From CAVPNY01 sp963706905 (GTDB lineage Bacteria > Chloroflexota > Anaerolineae > Anaerolineales > UBA4823), in the NCBI GenBank assembly GCA_963706905.1, contig CAVPNY010000009.1, positions 124,001-188,000 of the forward strand: a DNA stretch of 64,000 nt. The letters run 5' to 3'. The notes below the pieces were generated by a model. That model saw nothing but the letters and a program-made list of their open reading frames with translations, did no database searches and had not been told where the DNA came from. This document shows positions 8,970 through 18,160 of this stretch, piece by piece. Made by a program: the position numbers and the translations under genes. Position 1 is the stretch's first letter. Each line of letters opens with the position of its first letter.

Positions 8970-9403
8970 AGTATCGCGTTAAAGTTGAAGAGCAATGGTA
9001 CGAAGTTGAAATTAAAGACCTGACCACCCAACCGGTGATCGCTTATGTAGATGGAGAGTCTTTTGAAATTTGGCCTGAATCAAGCGAGAGCTCATCCATC
9101 CAGACGGTAAAACAACCAGTCACTTCTGCCACGCCTTCATCACCTAAGTCGGCAACTCCAACAACCAGAGTGGCTCCGCATCAAAGCCTGAAAGCTGTTC
9201 TCGCACCGATCCCGGGTGTGATCATTTCAATTGCTGTGCAACCCCACACTCAAGTAATTGTTGGTCAGGAGCTCTGCGTCCTGGAAGCCATGAAAATGCG
9301 CAACTCGATCCGAGCTACCCGGAATGGGGAGATTCTTCAGGTGAAAGTGACGCCTGGGCAACATGTCGGGCACCACGATGTCTTGATGGAATTCGCAGAT
9401 TAG
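8966..9403 (+). CDS. mmdC: Biotin carrier subunit of decarboxylase (biotin/lipoyl attachment protein)
   Basis: A 145-aa protein with an N-terminal beta-rich segment, a Ser/Thr/Pro/Ala linker (about 45-72) and a C-terminal biotinyl domain with the motif VLEAMKMRN, in which Lys110 is the expected biotinylated residue. Biotin shuttles the carboxyl group from the alpha subunit to the membrane beta subunit. The start overlaps the gamma gene stop (ATGA), and the beta subunit gene starts 2 bp after this stop, indicating tight co-translation. The flexible linker is normal for this family. Confidence 0.92.
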   Translation: MKYRVKVEEQWYEVEIKDLTTQPVIAYVDGESFEIWPESSESSSIQTVKQPVTSATPSSPKSATPTTRVAPHQSLKAVLAPIPGVIISIAVQPHTQVIVGQELCVLEAMKMRNSIRATRNGEILQVKVTPGQHVGHHDVLMEFAD

Positions 9404-9405
9404 AA

Positions 9406-10533
9406 ATGGATTTTTCACAACTATTCGCCGAACTAACCCGGGGGTTTGCCAGTTTCCAGATTGGAAATGCGGTGATGATCCTGGTCGGCGGAATCCTGAT
9501 TACCCTGGCGATCACCAAGAATAGCGAACCTGTGTTGCTTTTGCCGATTGGGTTTGGCTGCATACTGGCCAATATCCCCCTCACCGGTCTATCTGAATCG
9601 GATGGCTTTTTTGGGATACTGTATCAGGCGGGCATCAGCACCGAGTTATTCCCGTTGCTAATCTTCATCGGCATTGGGGCAATGATCGATTTCAGCCCCT
9701 TGTTGGCGCAGCCGAAGATGGCGCTGCTCGGCGCGGCTGGACAATTTGGTATTTTTGGAACCCTTATTCTTGCGGTGTTAATCGGCTTTCCACTCAACGA
9801 GGCTGCCGCCATCGGAGTGATCGGGGCAATCGATGGTCCAACCTCCATTTTTGTCGCATCGAAGATCGCTCCCTATCTGCTCGCACCGATTGCAGTTGCC
9901 GCCTACTCATATATGAGCCTGGTGCCGATCATTCAACCACCCATGATGAGGCTGCTAACTACGCCGGCCGAACGCCGCATCCGGATGGAGTACACTCCGC
10001 GACCGGTTTCCCGCCGGACATTGATCCTGTTCCCCATCCTGGTAACAATTTCCGTAGGCCTGATGGTTCCTGCAGCTACCCCTTTGATCGGCGCCTTGAT
10101 GCTGGGCAACTTATTAAAGGAAAGCCTGGTTGTCGACCGGCTGAGCAATTCCGTCCAAAATGAACTCAGTAATATTGTCACCTTGTTCTTGGGAGTGACG
10201 ATCGGTTCAACGATGAGCGCGGCGAACTTTCTGCGTTGGGACACGATCCAGATTCTGCTCCTGGGGCTGGTGGCGTTTGCATTGGACACGGTTGCCGGTT
10301 TGCTTTTCGGGAAAATTCTTAGTTTTCTCAGTCGCGGCACGATCAATCCCCTGATCGGCGCGGCCGGGATAAGCGCCTTCCCTATGGCAGGGCGGATAGC
10401 TGCCAAAGTTGCCCAGGATGAAGACTTTGATAATTACATTCTGATGCATGCCATGGGAGCAAATACAGCCGGCCAACTAGCCAGCGTGATCGCAGGTGGT
10501 GTGCTATTGGCCCTGGTATCAGGTGTAATCTGA
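9406..10533 (+). CDS. mmdB: Sodium-ion-translocating decarboxylase, beta subunit
   Basis: A 375-aa polytopic membrane protein of the OadB/MmdB/GcdB family, with about nine or more hydrophobic segments. Conserved features include the early helix with GNAVMILVGGILI, the loop segment IGAIDGPTSIF (about 138-150) carrying the conserved Asp, and a C-terminal GANTAGQLASVIAGG helix. It decarboxylates carboxybiotin and couples this to Na+ export, making the operon an energy-conserving step in fermentation. Its length matches the methylmalonyl-CoA and glutaconyl-CoA decarboxylase versions. It is the last gene of the operon. Confidence 0.93.
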   Translation: MDFSQLFAELTRGFASFQIGNAVMILVGGILITLAITKNSEPVLLLPIGFGCILANIPLTGLSESDGFFGILYQAGISTELFPLLIFIGIGAMIDFSPLLAQPKMALLGAAGQFGIFGTLILAVLIGFPLNEAAAIGVIGAIDGPTSIFVASKIAPYLLAPIAVAAYSYMSLVPIIQPPMMRLLTTPAERRIRMEYTPRPVSRRTLILFPILVTISVGLMVPAATPLIGALMLGNLLKESLVVDRLSNSVQNELSNIVTLFLGVTIGSTMSAANFLRWDTIQILLLGLVAFALDTVAGLLFGKILSFLSRGTINPLIGAAGISAFPMAGRIAAKVAQDEDFDNYILMHAMGANTAGQLASVIAGGVLLALVSGVI

Positions 10534-10607
10534 GCTCACAGATTCTTTAGTATCCATCTCAAAAACTTACAAATCTGTTAAGCAGTCCATTGATCCATTT
10601 TTTTAAT

Positions 10608-10636
10608 TTGCTTTTGAAATTCTTTTTGTCTATAAT
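10608..10636 (+). promoter_or_regulatory. Sigma-70-type promoter for the large cohesin protein
   Basis: TTGCTT (10608-10613), a 17-bp spacer and a perfect TATAAT (10631-10636) predict a start about 200 nt before the ATG at 10845, giving a long leader. The 311-bp gap 10534-10844 also contains a small stem, CCGTAAA/TTTGCGG, at about 10648-10664 and a GGAGG ribosome binding site at 10832. I recognise no known riboswitch in the leader. Confidence 0.55.
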
Positions 10637-10844
10637 ATAGATAGTATCCGTAAATTTTTGCGGGTTTCTATACATATTCCATTTACTTCGCTGTCAATTT
10701 AGTTTTTTTATTTAGGGCTGGGACAAAACTGCATAAATCACCATGGAGGAAACCGAATTGAGGACGAGCAAATAAATCCAGGGGGCGTTTGGTTATATTT
10801 CTATCAACCGGATGTTCAATTAACTTAAGTGGAGGATTTGTAAC

Positions 10845-13800
10845 ATGAGGACCCGTACTGTTTTCACAAATTTGATCATTGCCAGCATGTTCCTCTTGAC
10901 CGCGATTGGCTTTCCGGGAGGAACCGCGGCGTTCGCTTCTTCGGGAGACGCCGCAGAGCCAGCAGCCGTTGACGCGATGCCCGCGCCAACCATCGTCTTC
11001 CCTGGCCTGGAACGTCTAGATAACGATCCGCTAGACACTGATATCTTCCCAGCAGCGCCGACGAATCTCAACGATCCACGGGTGCTGGGGGCAGTTCCAG
11101 ATACCTCTGGCGCCGCCGGGTTCACACATTACATGCAAGCGGTCAACAAGATGATCGCGCTTTACCGCAAGGATGGCACCCTGGTGCACAGCTCCACCTT
11201 TGCCAATTTCTGGGCCAACAGCACAACCGACAGCCTCTGCTCACTGGATGCCGGGATCTACCACCACGGCCAACCTTTCGTTATGTTCGATCATCTCTCC
11301 GGGCGGTGGGTTGTCGCGGATGTGGCCTATGAGAACATCGATGATGGGCCTTACTTCGTTTGTGTGGCAGTCTCGAACGGATTAGCTGTCGATCCGGCGA
11401 TCCAATACTTCGATGCCCCCTACTGGTACTATTATGCTTTGAGCACCAACCAGGGAAACATCGAATACTATCCGGATGCGCCCAAGCTGGGACTATGGCC
11501 GGATGGATATTACCTGTCTATCGACACCCTGGATGTATTCAACAATGGCTTCAACCGAACTCCGCGCGGGGTGAAAGTCTGGGCGCTCAATCGCGAGGAC
11601 CTGATCGCGGGCGGAAATCCGGTTGGCTCTGGGGACTTCAGATACCACGACTTTCATTTGAGCGAGCAGTTGGGGTACGAGCACCTGGTGCCCAGCAATC
11701 TCATCGGTCTGCCCCCTGCGTCGGGAACGCCGAATTACTTTGCGTCCATCCAGCCAGGCAAATTCCATATTTGGGAATTCTACTCTGATTGGAACGAGCC
11801 AAGCTCACCATCCTTTGGCATCGATAATTCACACCGTCCGAACTTCAGCCTCGATACAGATACAGCCTCGATCTGGGCTATCGGCTACATTGTCCCGCAG
11901 AGCGGCGCAGGCGAGCGACTGGATGTTCATGGAGAGCGGCTTGGATCACCCTTGCAATACCGCATTGTAGACGGAATTCCGGCTTTATGGACAAACCATC
12001 CTGTACTCAGCGATACAGCTACAGGGATGCGCTGGTATGAGATCCGTCATGATGAGGATAGCGTGCCATTCTTCTATCAATATGGCACCTACAAGCCGGA
12101 AAGTCGTTTCCGCTGGATGGGCAGCATGGCTGTTGACCGCGCCGGGAATATGGCTCTCGGATACAGCGTATCCCGATCCGACATGAACCCGGCGATCCGC
12201 TATGCCGGACGGCTGAAGAATGATCCCACTGGCACCCTTGCCCAAGGTGAGGCCGTCTTCCGCGTGAATGGATTCCCAGTCTACGATGGTTCCCAATATG
12301 ACGGCGATGGACTGTATGATGGTCCTTGGGGGCGCCAGAGCCAGATGTCGGTCGATCCACTGGATGAGTGTATCATCTGGTACACCAATATGTATTACAA
12401 CGAGGCTTCCAATGGCACCGACTGGCGCACCGCAGTCGGTTGGTTCGGCTTCCCGCAATGCAAGGGCGGCCAAACCAAGCGCATCTCATTGCATACCGAT
12501 GATACTCAGGGCAATTTCTCTTCCGGGCTGGACTTCGAGATGTACAGTGTGGGTATCTCTGGAAATGGCCGTTACGTCGTCTTCTCATCCGAAGCTACTA
12601 ACCTGGTAGACGATGACACCAACGGGCACAGGGATGTCTTCCTGCGCGACCGCGACACCGACAATGATGGTGTATTCGATGAACCCGGCTCAGTTCAGAC
12701 GACGCGTGTATCGATAGGCTACGACGGCTCCCAAACCAATGCTGATTCTTGGGAAGTAGCTATCTCAGCCAATGCAGCTTACATCGCATACAGTTCCGAT
12801 GCGAGCAATATTGTCCAGAATGACACCAACGGGGCGCGAGATGTGTTTGTTTATGAGCGGGGGACTGGCGACTCAATCCGCGCCTCGGTCATCGATAAAA
12901 CCCTCAACGGCAACTCAAATGCCCAATCTGATCAGCCCTTCTTGAACCAGGATGGCAGCATGGTTGTCTTCCGCTCCGTCGCTAACAACCTGATCACCAC
13001 CGATACCAATACAGTGGCTGACATCTTCCTGCACAATCGCGATTCGGACGGCGATGGGGTTTTCGACGAGACGAATGGAATCCGCACTATTCGCGTCTCG
13101 ACCCCCGATCCGACTGCCCCAGGCACCCAGTCGAATGGCGAGTCCGCCACCCCGACGATCTCCAATAACGGGCAATGGATCGCCTTCGCCTCCCGAGCCA
13201 CCAACATGGTAGCTGGCGACGACGCGGACCCAGACCTGTGGGATGTCTTCCTGCGCGATTGGATCAACGATACTACAACCCTGGTTTCGGTCGCCCTGGA
13301 TGGGGCTGATCTCGGGGATTCGTACACGCCGTTTATATCCGGCAATAGCCGCTTCGTGGCGTTTGCTTCACGCGCGTACAGCCTCGATCAGGCAAACCTG
13401 GTACCGGCTGAAGTTGCCGGTGACTACGACGCGGATATCTTCGTCTTTGACCGGACTCCACCTGCCGCCACCCCACCGATCAGCTATATCTCTGTCAACT
13501 TCTTCGGTGACGAAGCGCAGAACGGCGACTCTTACTCGCCTTCGATCACTGCAGATGGGCGCTATATCACCTTCGCTTCCGAGGCCAATAACCTGGATGT
13601 CAACCTGCCGGACTTTAACGGTCGCCGGGACGTCTACGTCCACGATCGCACTCTGGCACTGAGCGGCGTCTACGATTTCGGCCTCACCCAACGCATCTCG
13701 CTAAACTACTCCGGTGGCGAACCCAATGAATGGTCTTTCGTCCCGGTTGTCGCCCAGAACAGCAGCGAGCTACACGTCGCGTATGTCTCCGAGGCAACAA

Positions 13801-15062
13801 ACCTGGTGACGAACGATACGAACAGCGCCTGGGATGTCTTTGCTTTCAACGGGCAGCGCGGCACACCCACCTTCTTGAGCATCCCAGCCAACATCCCCGG
13901 CAGCATCGGCGATTTCGTTTTTGTGCCGGTGAACTTCGATCCGGATGACCAGGATATCGACACTACCACTTTCTCGGTCGATTTCGATGAAACCTGCTTG
14001 AAGTTTGATCCGGCTGCACCCGACGCGGTAGTATTCAGCACCCCGGCGGCGTTCATCGCCAACTGGAGCTACAACGGCGGAGACGTGAATGGCGAACTGG
14101 ATTTCTCGATTTTCGACCAGACTGCGCCACGCGCATCGCTCCCATTCGGTCAGTTGCTCACCATGCGCTTCCAGGTTAAATCAGCCTGCGCGGCGGCGCC
14201 TGGTGCAACCTATAACGCCAGGGTTGGTTTCTCCAACGATCCAGCGCCTTCCTTTGGCAGCTACGGCCAGAGCATCCCGGGATACTCCTCGGATGGCTTC
14301 GTCCGCATCTTACCTGGTGCGCTGGGTGACTGCAATGGCGACGGCCTGGTGGACGCCGGCGATCTGAGCGCCCTGGTTCTGGAGATCTTTGACGGCGACG
14401 ATGTCCTGCCTGAAAATACTCCTGGAGGCACCTTCCCCGGCAATCCGGTCGGGTGCAACCCCAACCAGGATGTGGTGGTCGACGCGGGAGATCTTTCTTG
14501 CACCGTGTTGATCATCTGGGGCGGCGGCTCAGCAGCCTGCATGGGGGGCGCCGCGCAGAGCTTATCAACGTTCAGCGCTGGTTTAGCCGCCTACACAGAT
14601 GTCACCTTGAGTGTGCCGATCGAGAAGGGAGCCGTGGCAGGTAAGCAAGTGACCTTACCGCTCCGATTGGATCCTCAAGGCGCACTGATATCCAGCATGG
14701 TCTTCTCTGTGGACTACGATCAATCCTGGTTAACTTATGACACAGCGACCTTCAACCTGCCACAAGGCTACCTGGCATCCGTCCAACACGACCCAGCGGA
14801 CGTGGATGGCGAACTGGATTTCGTGATCTACTATCCCGGTCTGGATGCCCCAGCCCTGGCGGTGCAGGATGTCGTCACGATTACTTTCACTGCGGGCGAG
14901 CCCCAAGGTGATTTCCTGGCTGTGGTTAAATCCTCACCCGATCCGACTGCTTCCTTCGGAAGCGCTGCTGGCACAAGCCTGCCTGGTGTCATGACTGATG
15001 GATCCGTTCTGATCACATATATGGATCACTCGATCTACCTGCCGGTAACATTTGGACGGTAA
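10845..15062 (+). CDS. Large secreted beta-propeller protein with cohesin-dockerin-cohesin C-terminus
   Basis: This 1405-aa exported protein starts with a signal peptide (about 1-32). Residues about 35-540 form an unassigned domain. About 544-1000 contains TolB/PD40-like propeller repeats, recognisable by recurrent pieces such as SGNGRYVVFSSEATNLV, NGHRDVFLRDRDTD and DGRYITFASEANNL. A cohesin-like domain (about 1007-1157, FSVDFDETCLKF) follows, then a dockerin-like pair of Ca-binding loops (about 1159-1225, GDCNGDGLVDAGDLS and a second DVVVDAGDLS), then a second cohesin-like domain (about 1242-1389). The protein ends HSIYLPVTFGR, a terminal motif I associate with surface proteins of this phylum. 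It is probably a cell-surface scaffold. The ligand is unknown. Confidence 0.85.
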   Translation: MRTRTVFTNLIIASMFLLTAIGFPGGTAAFASSGDAAEPAAVDAMPAPTIVFPGLERLDNDPLDTDIFPAAPTNLNDPRVLGAVPDTSGAAGFTHYMQAVNKMIALYRKDGTLVHSSTFANFWANSTTDSLCSLDAGIYHHGQPFVMFDHLSGRWVVADVAYENIDDGPYFVCVAVSNGLAVDPAIQYFDAPYWYYYALSTNQGNIEYYPDAPKLGLWPDGYYLSIDTLDVFNNGFNRTPRGVKVWALNREDLIAGGNPVGSGDFRYHDFHLSEQLGYEHLVPSNLIGLPPASGTPNYFASIQPGKFHIWEFYSDWNEPSSPSFGIDNSHRPNFSLDTDTASIWAIGYIVPQSGAGERLDVHGERLGSPLQYRIVDGIPALWTNHPVLSDTATGMRWYEIRHDEDSVPFFYQYGTYKPESRFRWMGSMAVDRAGNMALGYSVSRSDMNPAIRYAGRLKNDPTGTLAQGEAVFRVNGFPVYDGSQYDGDGLYDGPWGRQSQMSVDPLDECIIWYTNMYYNEASNGTDWRTAVGWFGFPQCKGGQTKRISLHTDDTQGNFSSGLDFEMYSVGISGNGRYVVFSSEATNLVDDDTNGHRDVFLRDRDTDNDGVFDEPGSVQTTRVSIGYDGSQTNADSWEVAISANAAYIAYSSDASNIVQNDTNGARDVFVYERGTGDSIRASVIDKTLNGNSNAQSDQPFLNQDGSMVVFRSVANNLITTDTNTVADIFLHNRDSDGDGVFDETNGIRTIRVSTPDPTAPGTQSNGESATPTISNNGQWIAFASRATNMVAGDDADPDLWDVFLRDWINDTTTLVSVALDGADLGDSYTPFISGNSRFVAFASRAYSLDQANLVPAEVAGDYDADIFVFDRTPPAATPPISYISVNFFGDEAQNGDSYSPSITADGRYITFASEANNLDVNLPDFNGRRDVYVHDRTLALSGVYDFGLTQRISLNYSGGEPNEWSFVPVVAQNSSELHVAYVSEATNLVTNDTNSAWDVFAFNGQRGTPTFLSIPANIPGSIGDFVFVPVNFDPDDQDIDTTTFSVDFDETCLKFDPAAPDAVVFSTPAAFIANWSYNGGDVNGELDFSIFDQTAPRASLPFGQLLTMRFQVKSACAAAPGATYNARVGFSNDPAPSFGSYGQSIPGYSSDGFVRILPGALGDCNGDGLVDAGDLSALVLEIFDGDDVLPENTPGGTFPGNPVGCNPNQDVVVDAGDLSCTVLIIWGGGSAACMGGAAQSLSTFSAGLAAYTDVTLSVPIEKGAVAGKQVTLPLRLDPQGALISSMVFSVDYDQSWLTYDTATFNLPQGYLASVQHDPADVDGELDFVIYYPGLDAPALAVQDVVTITFTAGEPQGDFLAVVKSSPDPTASFGSAAGTSLPGVMTDGSVLITYMDHSIYLPVTFGR

Positions 15063-15097
15063 GCTGGCAGAGATCGAGCGCCTGTAACTTAATAACC

Positions 15098-15134
15098 CCT
15101 GGAGTGTCCGGGCTGACCGGCCCGGCGCTCCAGG
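15098..15134 (+). other. Strong intercistronic hairpin
   Basis: CCTGGAG (15098-15104) pairs with CTCCAGG (15128-15134), and an inner CCGGGC (15108-15113) pairs with GCCCGG (15120-15125), leaving a 6-nt loop. No T-run follows, so it is not a classic terminator. It lies in the 107-bp gap between the two cohesin genes and may stabilise or partially attenuate the downstream message. Confidence 0.5.
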
Positions 15135-15169
15135 TCCCACCGGGCTCCTCGCGTAGCAAAGGAGAGATT

Positions 15170-16429
15170 ATGCGCCCAAGATTGCCCCGCGTTCTTATCA
15201 TCGGATTAATCCTAATCCTTTTGATTGGATCAGTTGCTGCATCAGCAAAGATCGGATGGATAGCCAGCCTGGCTGCCCCATTCGATGGTCCGGTGCTGTC
15301 GATTCCCTTACTTATCCAATCCTATCCCAATAGCACTGTCAATGTGCCTGTCCAGTTCACTGGGAATGGTTTTAATGTTTCCAGTACCGTCTTTTCAATC
15401 GATTATGATGAAACCTATTTAAGCTACGACTCAAGCATTCCAGGATCGATAACCCTCACTCTCCCAGCTGACTTTGTAGGGGCGTGCCAGGCGGATGTCA
15501 CAGATATTGATGGGGAGATCGATTGTTTTATCTATGACCCGCTGGTTCCACTGGCAGCTTTACCCGACAGCACGCTGGTGACTGTCATCCTACGCACGCT
15601 TAACCCGCCATTCACCGTTGAGGCGCGAGCCGGATTCTCGGCGGAAAGCCCTCCGGCATCCTTTGGAGATACCGAAGGCCAGAGCGTGGGTGGCACTACT
15701 CAGGACGGATCCGTGAAAATCGGCGAGGGAACACCGATCTCAACCCCCACACCGACTCCCACCCAGACAAATACACCTTCCCCTTCCCCAACTCCCACTT
15801 TGAGACCGCCATCTACACCGTGGGGCTACCTTCCTTACGTGCTGCAGGATAAGCGACAGGCCGAACCACAGCCCACGCCGAAGCCCACAGAGGGAATTTG
15901 TAACGACTTGATTGAAAACAGTGGATTCGAGAACAGCTATGCCTGGGTTATTCCTGACACGGAATATCCGGCCCGATATACGGATTCCAAATCCCACCAA
16001 GGAGAGCGGTCGATGCTCACCGGCATCATCGATTCGAGTGGGTCAGGCTACGTCAGCTATTCCAGCGCGCGCCAGAAAGTGACCCTCCCCAGTAATTCTC
16101 AAAGCGCCACCCTGGAGTTCTGGATGTACTCGAAGAGCGACGATAGCCCGTGGTTAACGCTGCGCCCTGAACTGGAGCTAGGCAAACCATTTGGAACTGA
16201 ATCCTACTACAATGATTTTCAGTATCTCATCATATTAGACGAATATTTGAACCTGATCCAGGTGCTGGACAACGATCTTCACAATTCCCGCTCCTGGGAA
16301 TACTTCACCTTCAATGTATCTAACCATATCGGTCGCACGATCTGGGTCGAGTTCGGAACTTACAATGATGGGGACTACGCAAAATCAGCCATGTATCTCG
16401 ACGATGTCGTCCTGGATGTCTGCAAGTAA
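15170..16429 (+). CDS. Secreted protein with one cohesin-like domain and C-terminal jelly-roll-like domain
   Basis: I start at the ATG at 15170 (MRPRLPRVLIIG), preceded by AAAGGAGAG. An upstream frame start at 15104 sits inside a hairpin and would precede the signal peptide. The 419-aa product has a signal sequence (LIIGLILILLIGSVAASA), a cohesin-like domain (about 35-185) with FSIDYDETYLSYD and an Asp-Ile-Asp-Gly-Glu loop paralogous to the neighbour's, a Pro/Thr/Ser linker, an internal YLPYVLQDKR piece resembling the terminal motif of the neighbour, and a C-terminal beta-rich domain beginning IENSGFENSYAW that resembles carbohydrate-binding-type jelly rolls. It probably partners the 1405-aa protein. 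Confidence 0.8.
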   Translation: MRPRLPRVLIIGLILILLIGSVAASAKIGWIASLAAPFDGPVLSIPLLIQSYPNSTVNVPVQFTGNGFNVSSTVFSIDYDETYLSYDSSIPGSITLTLPADFVGACQADVTDIDGEIDCFIYDPLVPLAALPDSTLVTVILRTLNPPFTVEARAGFSAESPPASFGDTEGQSVGGTTQDGSVKIGEGTPISTPTPTPTQTNTPSPSPTPTLRPPSTPWGYLPYVLQDKRQAEPQPTPKPTEGICNDLIENSGFENSYAWVIPDTEYPARYTDSKSHQGERSMLTGIIDSSGSGYVSYSSARQKVTLPSNSQSATLEFWMYSKSDDSPWLTLRPELELGKPFGTESYYNDFQYLIILDEYLNLIQVLDNDLHNSRSWEYFTFNVSNHIGRTIWVEFGTYNDGDYAKSAMYLDDVVLDVCK

Positions 16430-16451
16430 CTTTGGGACCCAGTAATTTCGT

Positions 16452-16493
16452 GACCCCGGGATTACCAGCAAGCGGTTCCCGGGGTCTTTGTTT
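16452..16493 (+). terminator. Rho-independent terminator after the cohesin genes
   Basis: Perfect 10-bp arms GACCCCGGGA (16452-16461) and TCCCGGGGTC (16477-16486) flank a 15-nt loop and are followed by TTTGTTT. Confidence 0.85.
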
Positions 16494-16612
16494 ATCAAAA
16501 CGAAGATATTTCAACCTTAATTTCATTTCCGGCTCAGATTGCGAGAGTATAATTGGGCCAGCCTGCTCAAAACAGCGAACCTTTCCAACAACCCAATTGC
16601 GAAATCATAACT

Positions 16613-18160
16613 ATGCCATCTCCCTTAATTGAATGCGTCCCAAACTTTTCCGAAGCCCGTCGCCCGGAGGTGATCGAATCCATCCAGGCTGCCATCCTAA
16701 GCGTTCGAGCTGTGCGTGTTCTGGATCGTCACTCCGACCTGGATCACAATCGCACCGTGATCACCTTTGTCGGTCCACCAGAGGCTGTCGAACAAGCAGC
16801 GTTCCGCGCGATCAAATGCGCCGCCGAACTGATCAATTTGGACCAGCATACAGGCGAACACCCGCGCATCGGCGCAACTGACGTGGTCCCATTTGTGCCG
16901 GTCAGCGATGTAAGCATGGCGGAATGCATAGAGATCGCTCGCCGATTGGGTAAACGCGTGGGCGAGGAATTAGGCATCCCTGTGTACCTTTACGAAGAGG
17001 CAGCCACCCACCCTGACCGGCAAAACCTGGAAAATCTACGGCGTGGCCAGTACGAAGGCTTGAAATCCGAGATTGAAACCAACCTTGAGCGCGCCCCCGA
17101 CTTCGGCCCGGCGCGTCTCGGTCCTGCTGGCGCGACCGTGATCGGCGCTCGGGCTTTCTTGATCGCATACAATGTGTATCTGACAACCGATGAGGTTGCC
17201 ATCGCCGAGAAGATCGCCCGGGCAATTCGCCATTCCTCCGGTGGGCTGCGCTATGTGAAAGCACTTGGGCTGTTGGTAGACGGGCGGGCGCAGGTCTCAA
17301 TGAATCTGACCGATTTCCGAAAGACACCGGTGGCGCGTGTTCAGGAATTGATTCGCCGAGAGGCCAGCCGCTACGGCGTTGGGATTCACCACAGTGAACT
17401 CGTAGGCCTGATCCCTGAAGACGCCCTGGTAGAGGCTGCCGTCTGGCACCTGCAACTAGATCAGTTCAAATCCGAGCAGATACTCGAAAAACGCCTGGCG
17501 ACATTACAGAATGCCGAGGGGACGCAAGAGGCTTCGTACTCCACAACGTTCCTGGATGCACTGGCAGCCGGGACGGCGGCTCCTGGAGGTGGATCAGCAG
17601 CGGCTTATGCTGGAAGCATGGCGGCTGCCCTGGTGGCAATGGTCGCACGTCTGACCATCGGCAAAAGAAAGTATGTGCAGGTCGAACCTCAGATGAAGGC
17701 GATCCTCGAGCGCGCCGAAGATTTGCGGGCCAAACTGAACGCTGCCGTCCAGGAAGACGCCTCGGCGTACAAAGCGGTGATGGCAACTTTTCAATTGCCC
17801 AGGACAACCCCAGACGAAGTTAGCGCATTTGAGGCAGCGCTCGAGTCAGCTACTCTCAAAGCGGCTGAGGTGCCTCTTGAAGTAGCTCGCATGGCTGTCG
17901 AAGTGCTCGAGCTTGCATACCAGGTGATTGAATCTGGCAATATCAACGCCATCAGCGACGGTGGTTCAGCCGCAGCCCTGGCCGGGGCTGCTTTGAAGGG
18001 TGCAGGTCTCAATGTGCGGATCAACATCGCCAGCTTGAAAGACAAGACTCCGGCTGATTCTCTTAACAAGCAAATCCAACACCTTGATCAGCGTGCGATA
18101 GATCTGGAAGCCCAGAAACAGACGATAATCGTTGGACGAGGGGGTCTTTCCATCGTATGA
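16613..18160 (+). CDS. ftcD: Glutamate formiminotransferase / formimidoyltetrahydrofolate cyclodeaminase
   Basis: I choose the ATG at 16613 (MPSPLIECVPNFSEAR) because family proteins begin at this motif; a start at 16553 would add 20 unrelated residues. The 515-aa protein has formiminotransferase N and C domains (about 1-180 and 181-300) and a C-terminal cyclodeaminase domain (about 310-510) with the loop APGGGSAAAYAGSMAAALVAM. It transfers the formimino group of N-formiminoglutamate to tetrahydrofolate and releases ammonia, the last steps of one histidine degradation route. Imidazolonepropionase is encoded at 53393. A TATAAT at 16548 may be its -10. The stop overlaps the next gene at ATGA. 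Confidence 0.92.
   Translation: MPSPLIECVPNFSEARRPEVIESIQAAILSVRAVRVLDRHSDLDHNRTVITFVGPPEAVEQAAFRAIKCAAELINLDQHTGEHPRIGATDVVPFVPVSDVSMAECIEIARRLGKRVGEELGIPVYLYEEAATHPDRQNLENLRRGQYEGLKSEIETNLERAPDFGPARLGPAGATVIGARAFLIAYNVYLTTDEVAIAEKIARAIRHSSGGLRYVKALGLLVDGRAQVSMNLTDFRKTPVARVQELIRREASRYGVGIHHSELVGLIPEDALVEAAVWHLQLDQFKSEQILEKRLATLQNAEGTQEASYSTTFLDALAAGTAAPGGGSAAAYAGSMAAALVAMVARLTIGKRKYVQVEPQMKAILERAEDLRAKLNAAVQEDASAYKAVMATFQLPRTTPDEVSAFEAALESATLKAAEVPLEVARMAVEVLELAYQVIESGNINAISDGGSAAALAGAALKGAGLNVRINIASLKDKTPADSLNKQIQHLDQRAIDLEAQKQTIIVGRGGLSIV

Noticed and set aside
10534..10844. Possible c-di-GMP or other riboswitch in the long leader
   Set aside because: No match to a riboswitch core I know; only a promoter and a small stem can be supported.
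12268..13662. Overlapping frames on both strands within the large propeller gene
   Set aside because: Shadows of the repeats; the 1405-aa frame alone has a signal peptide, domains and a good start.
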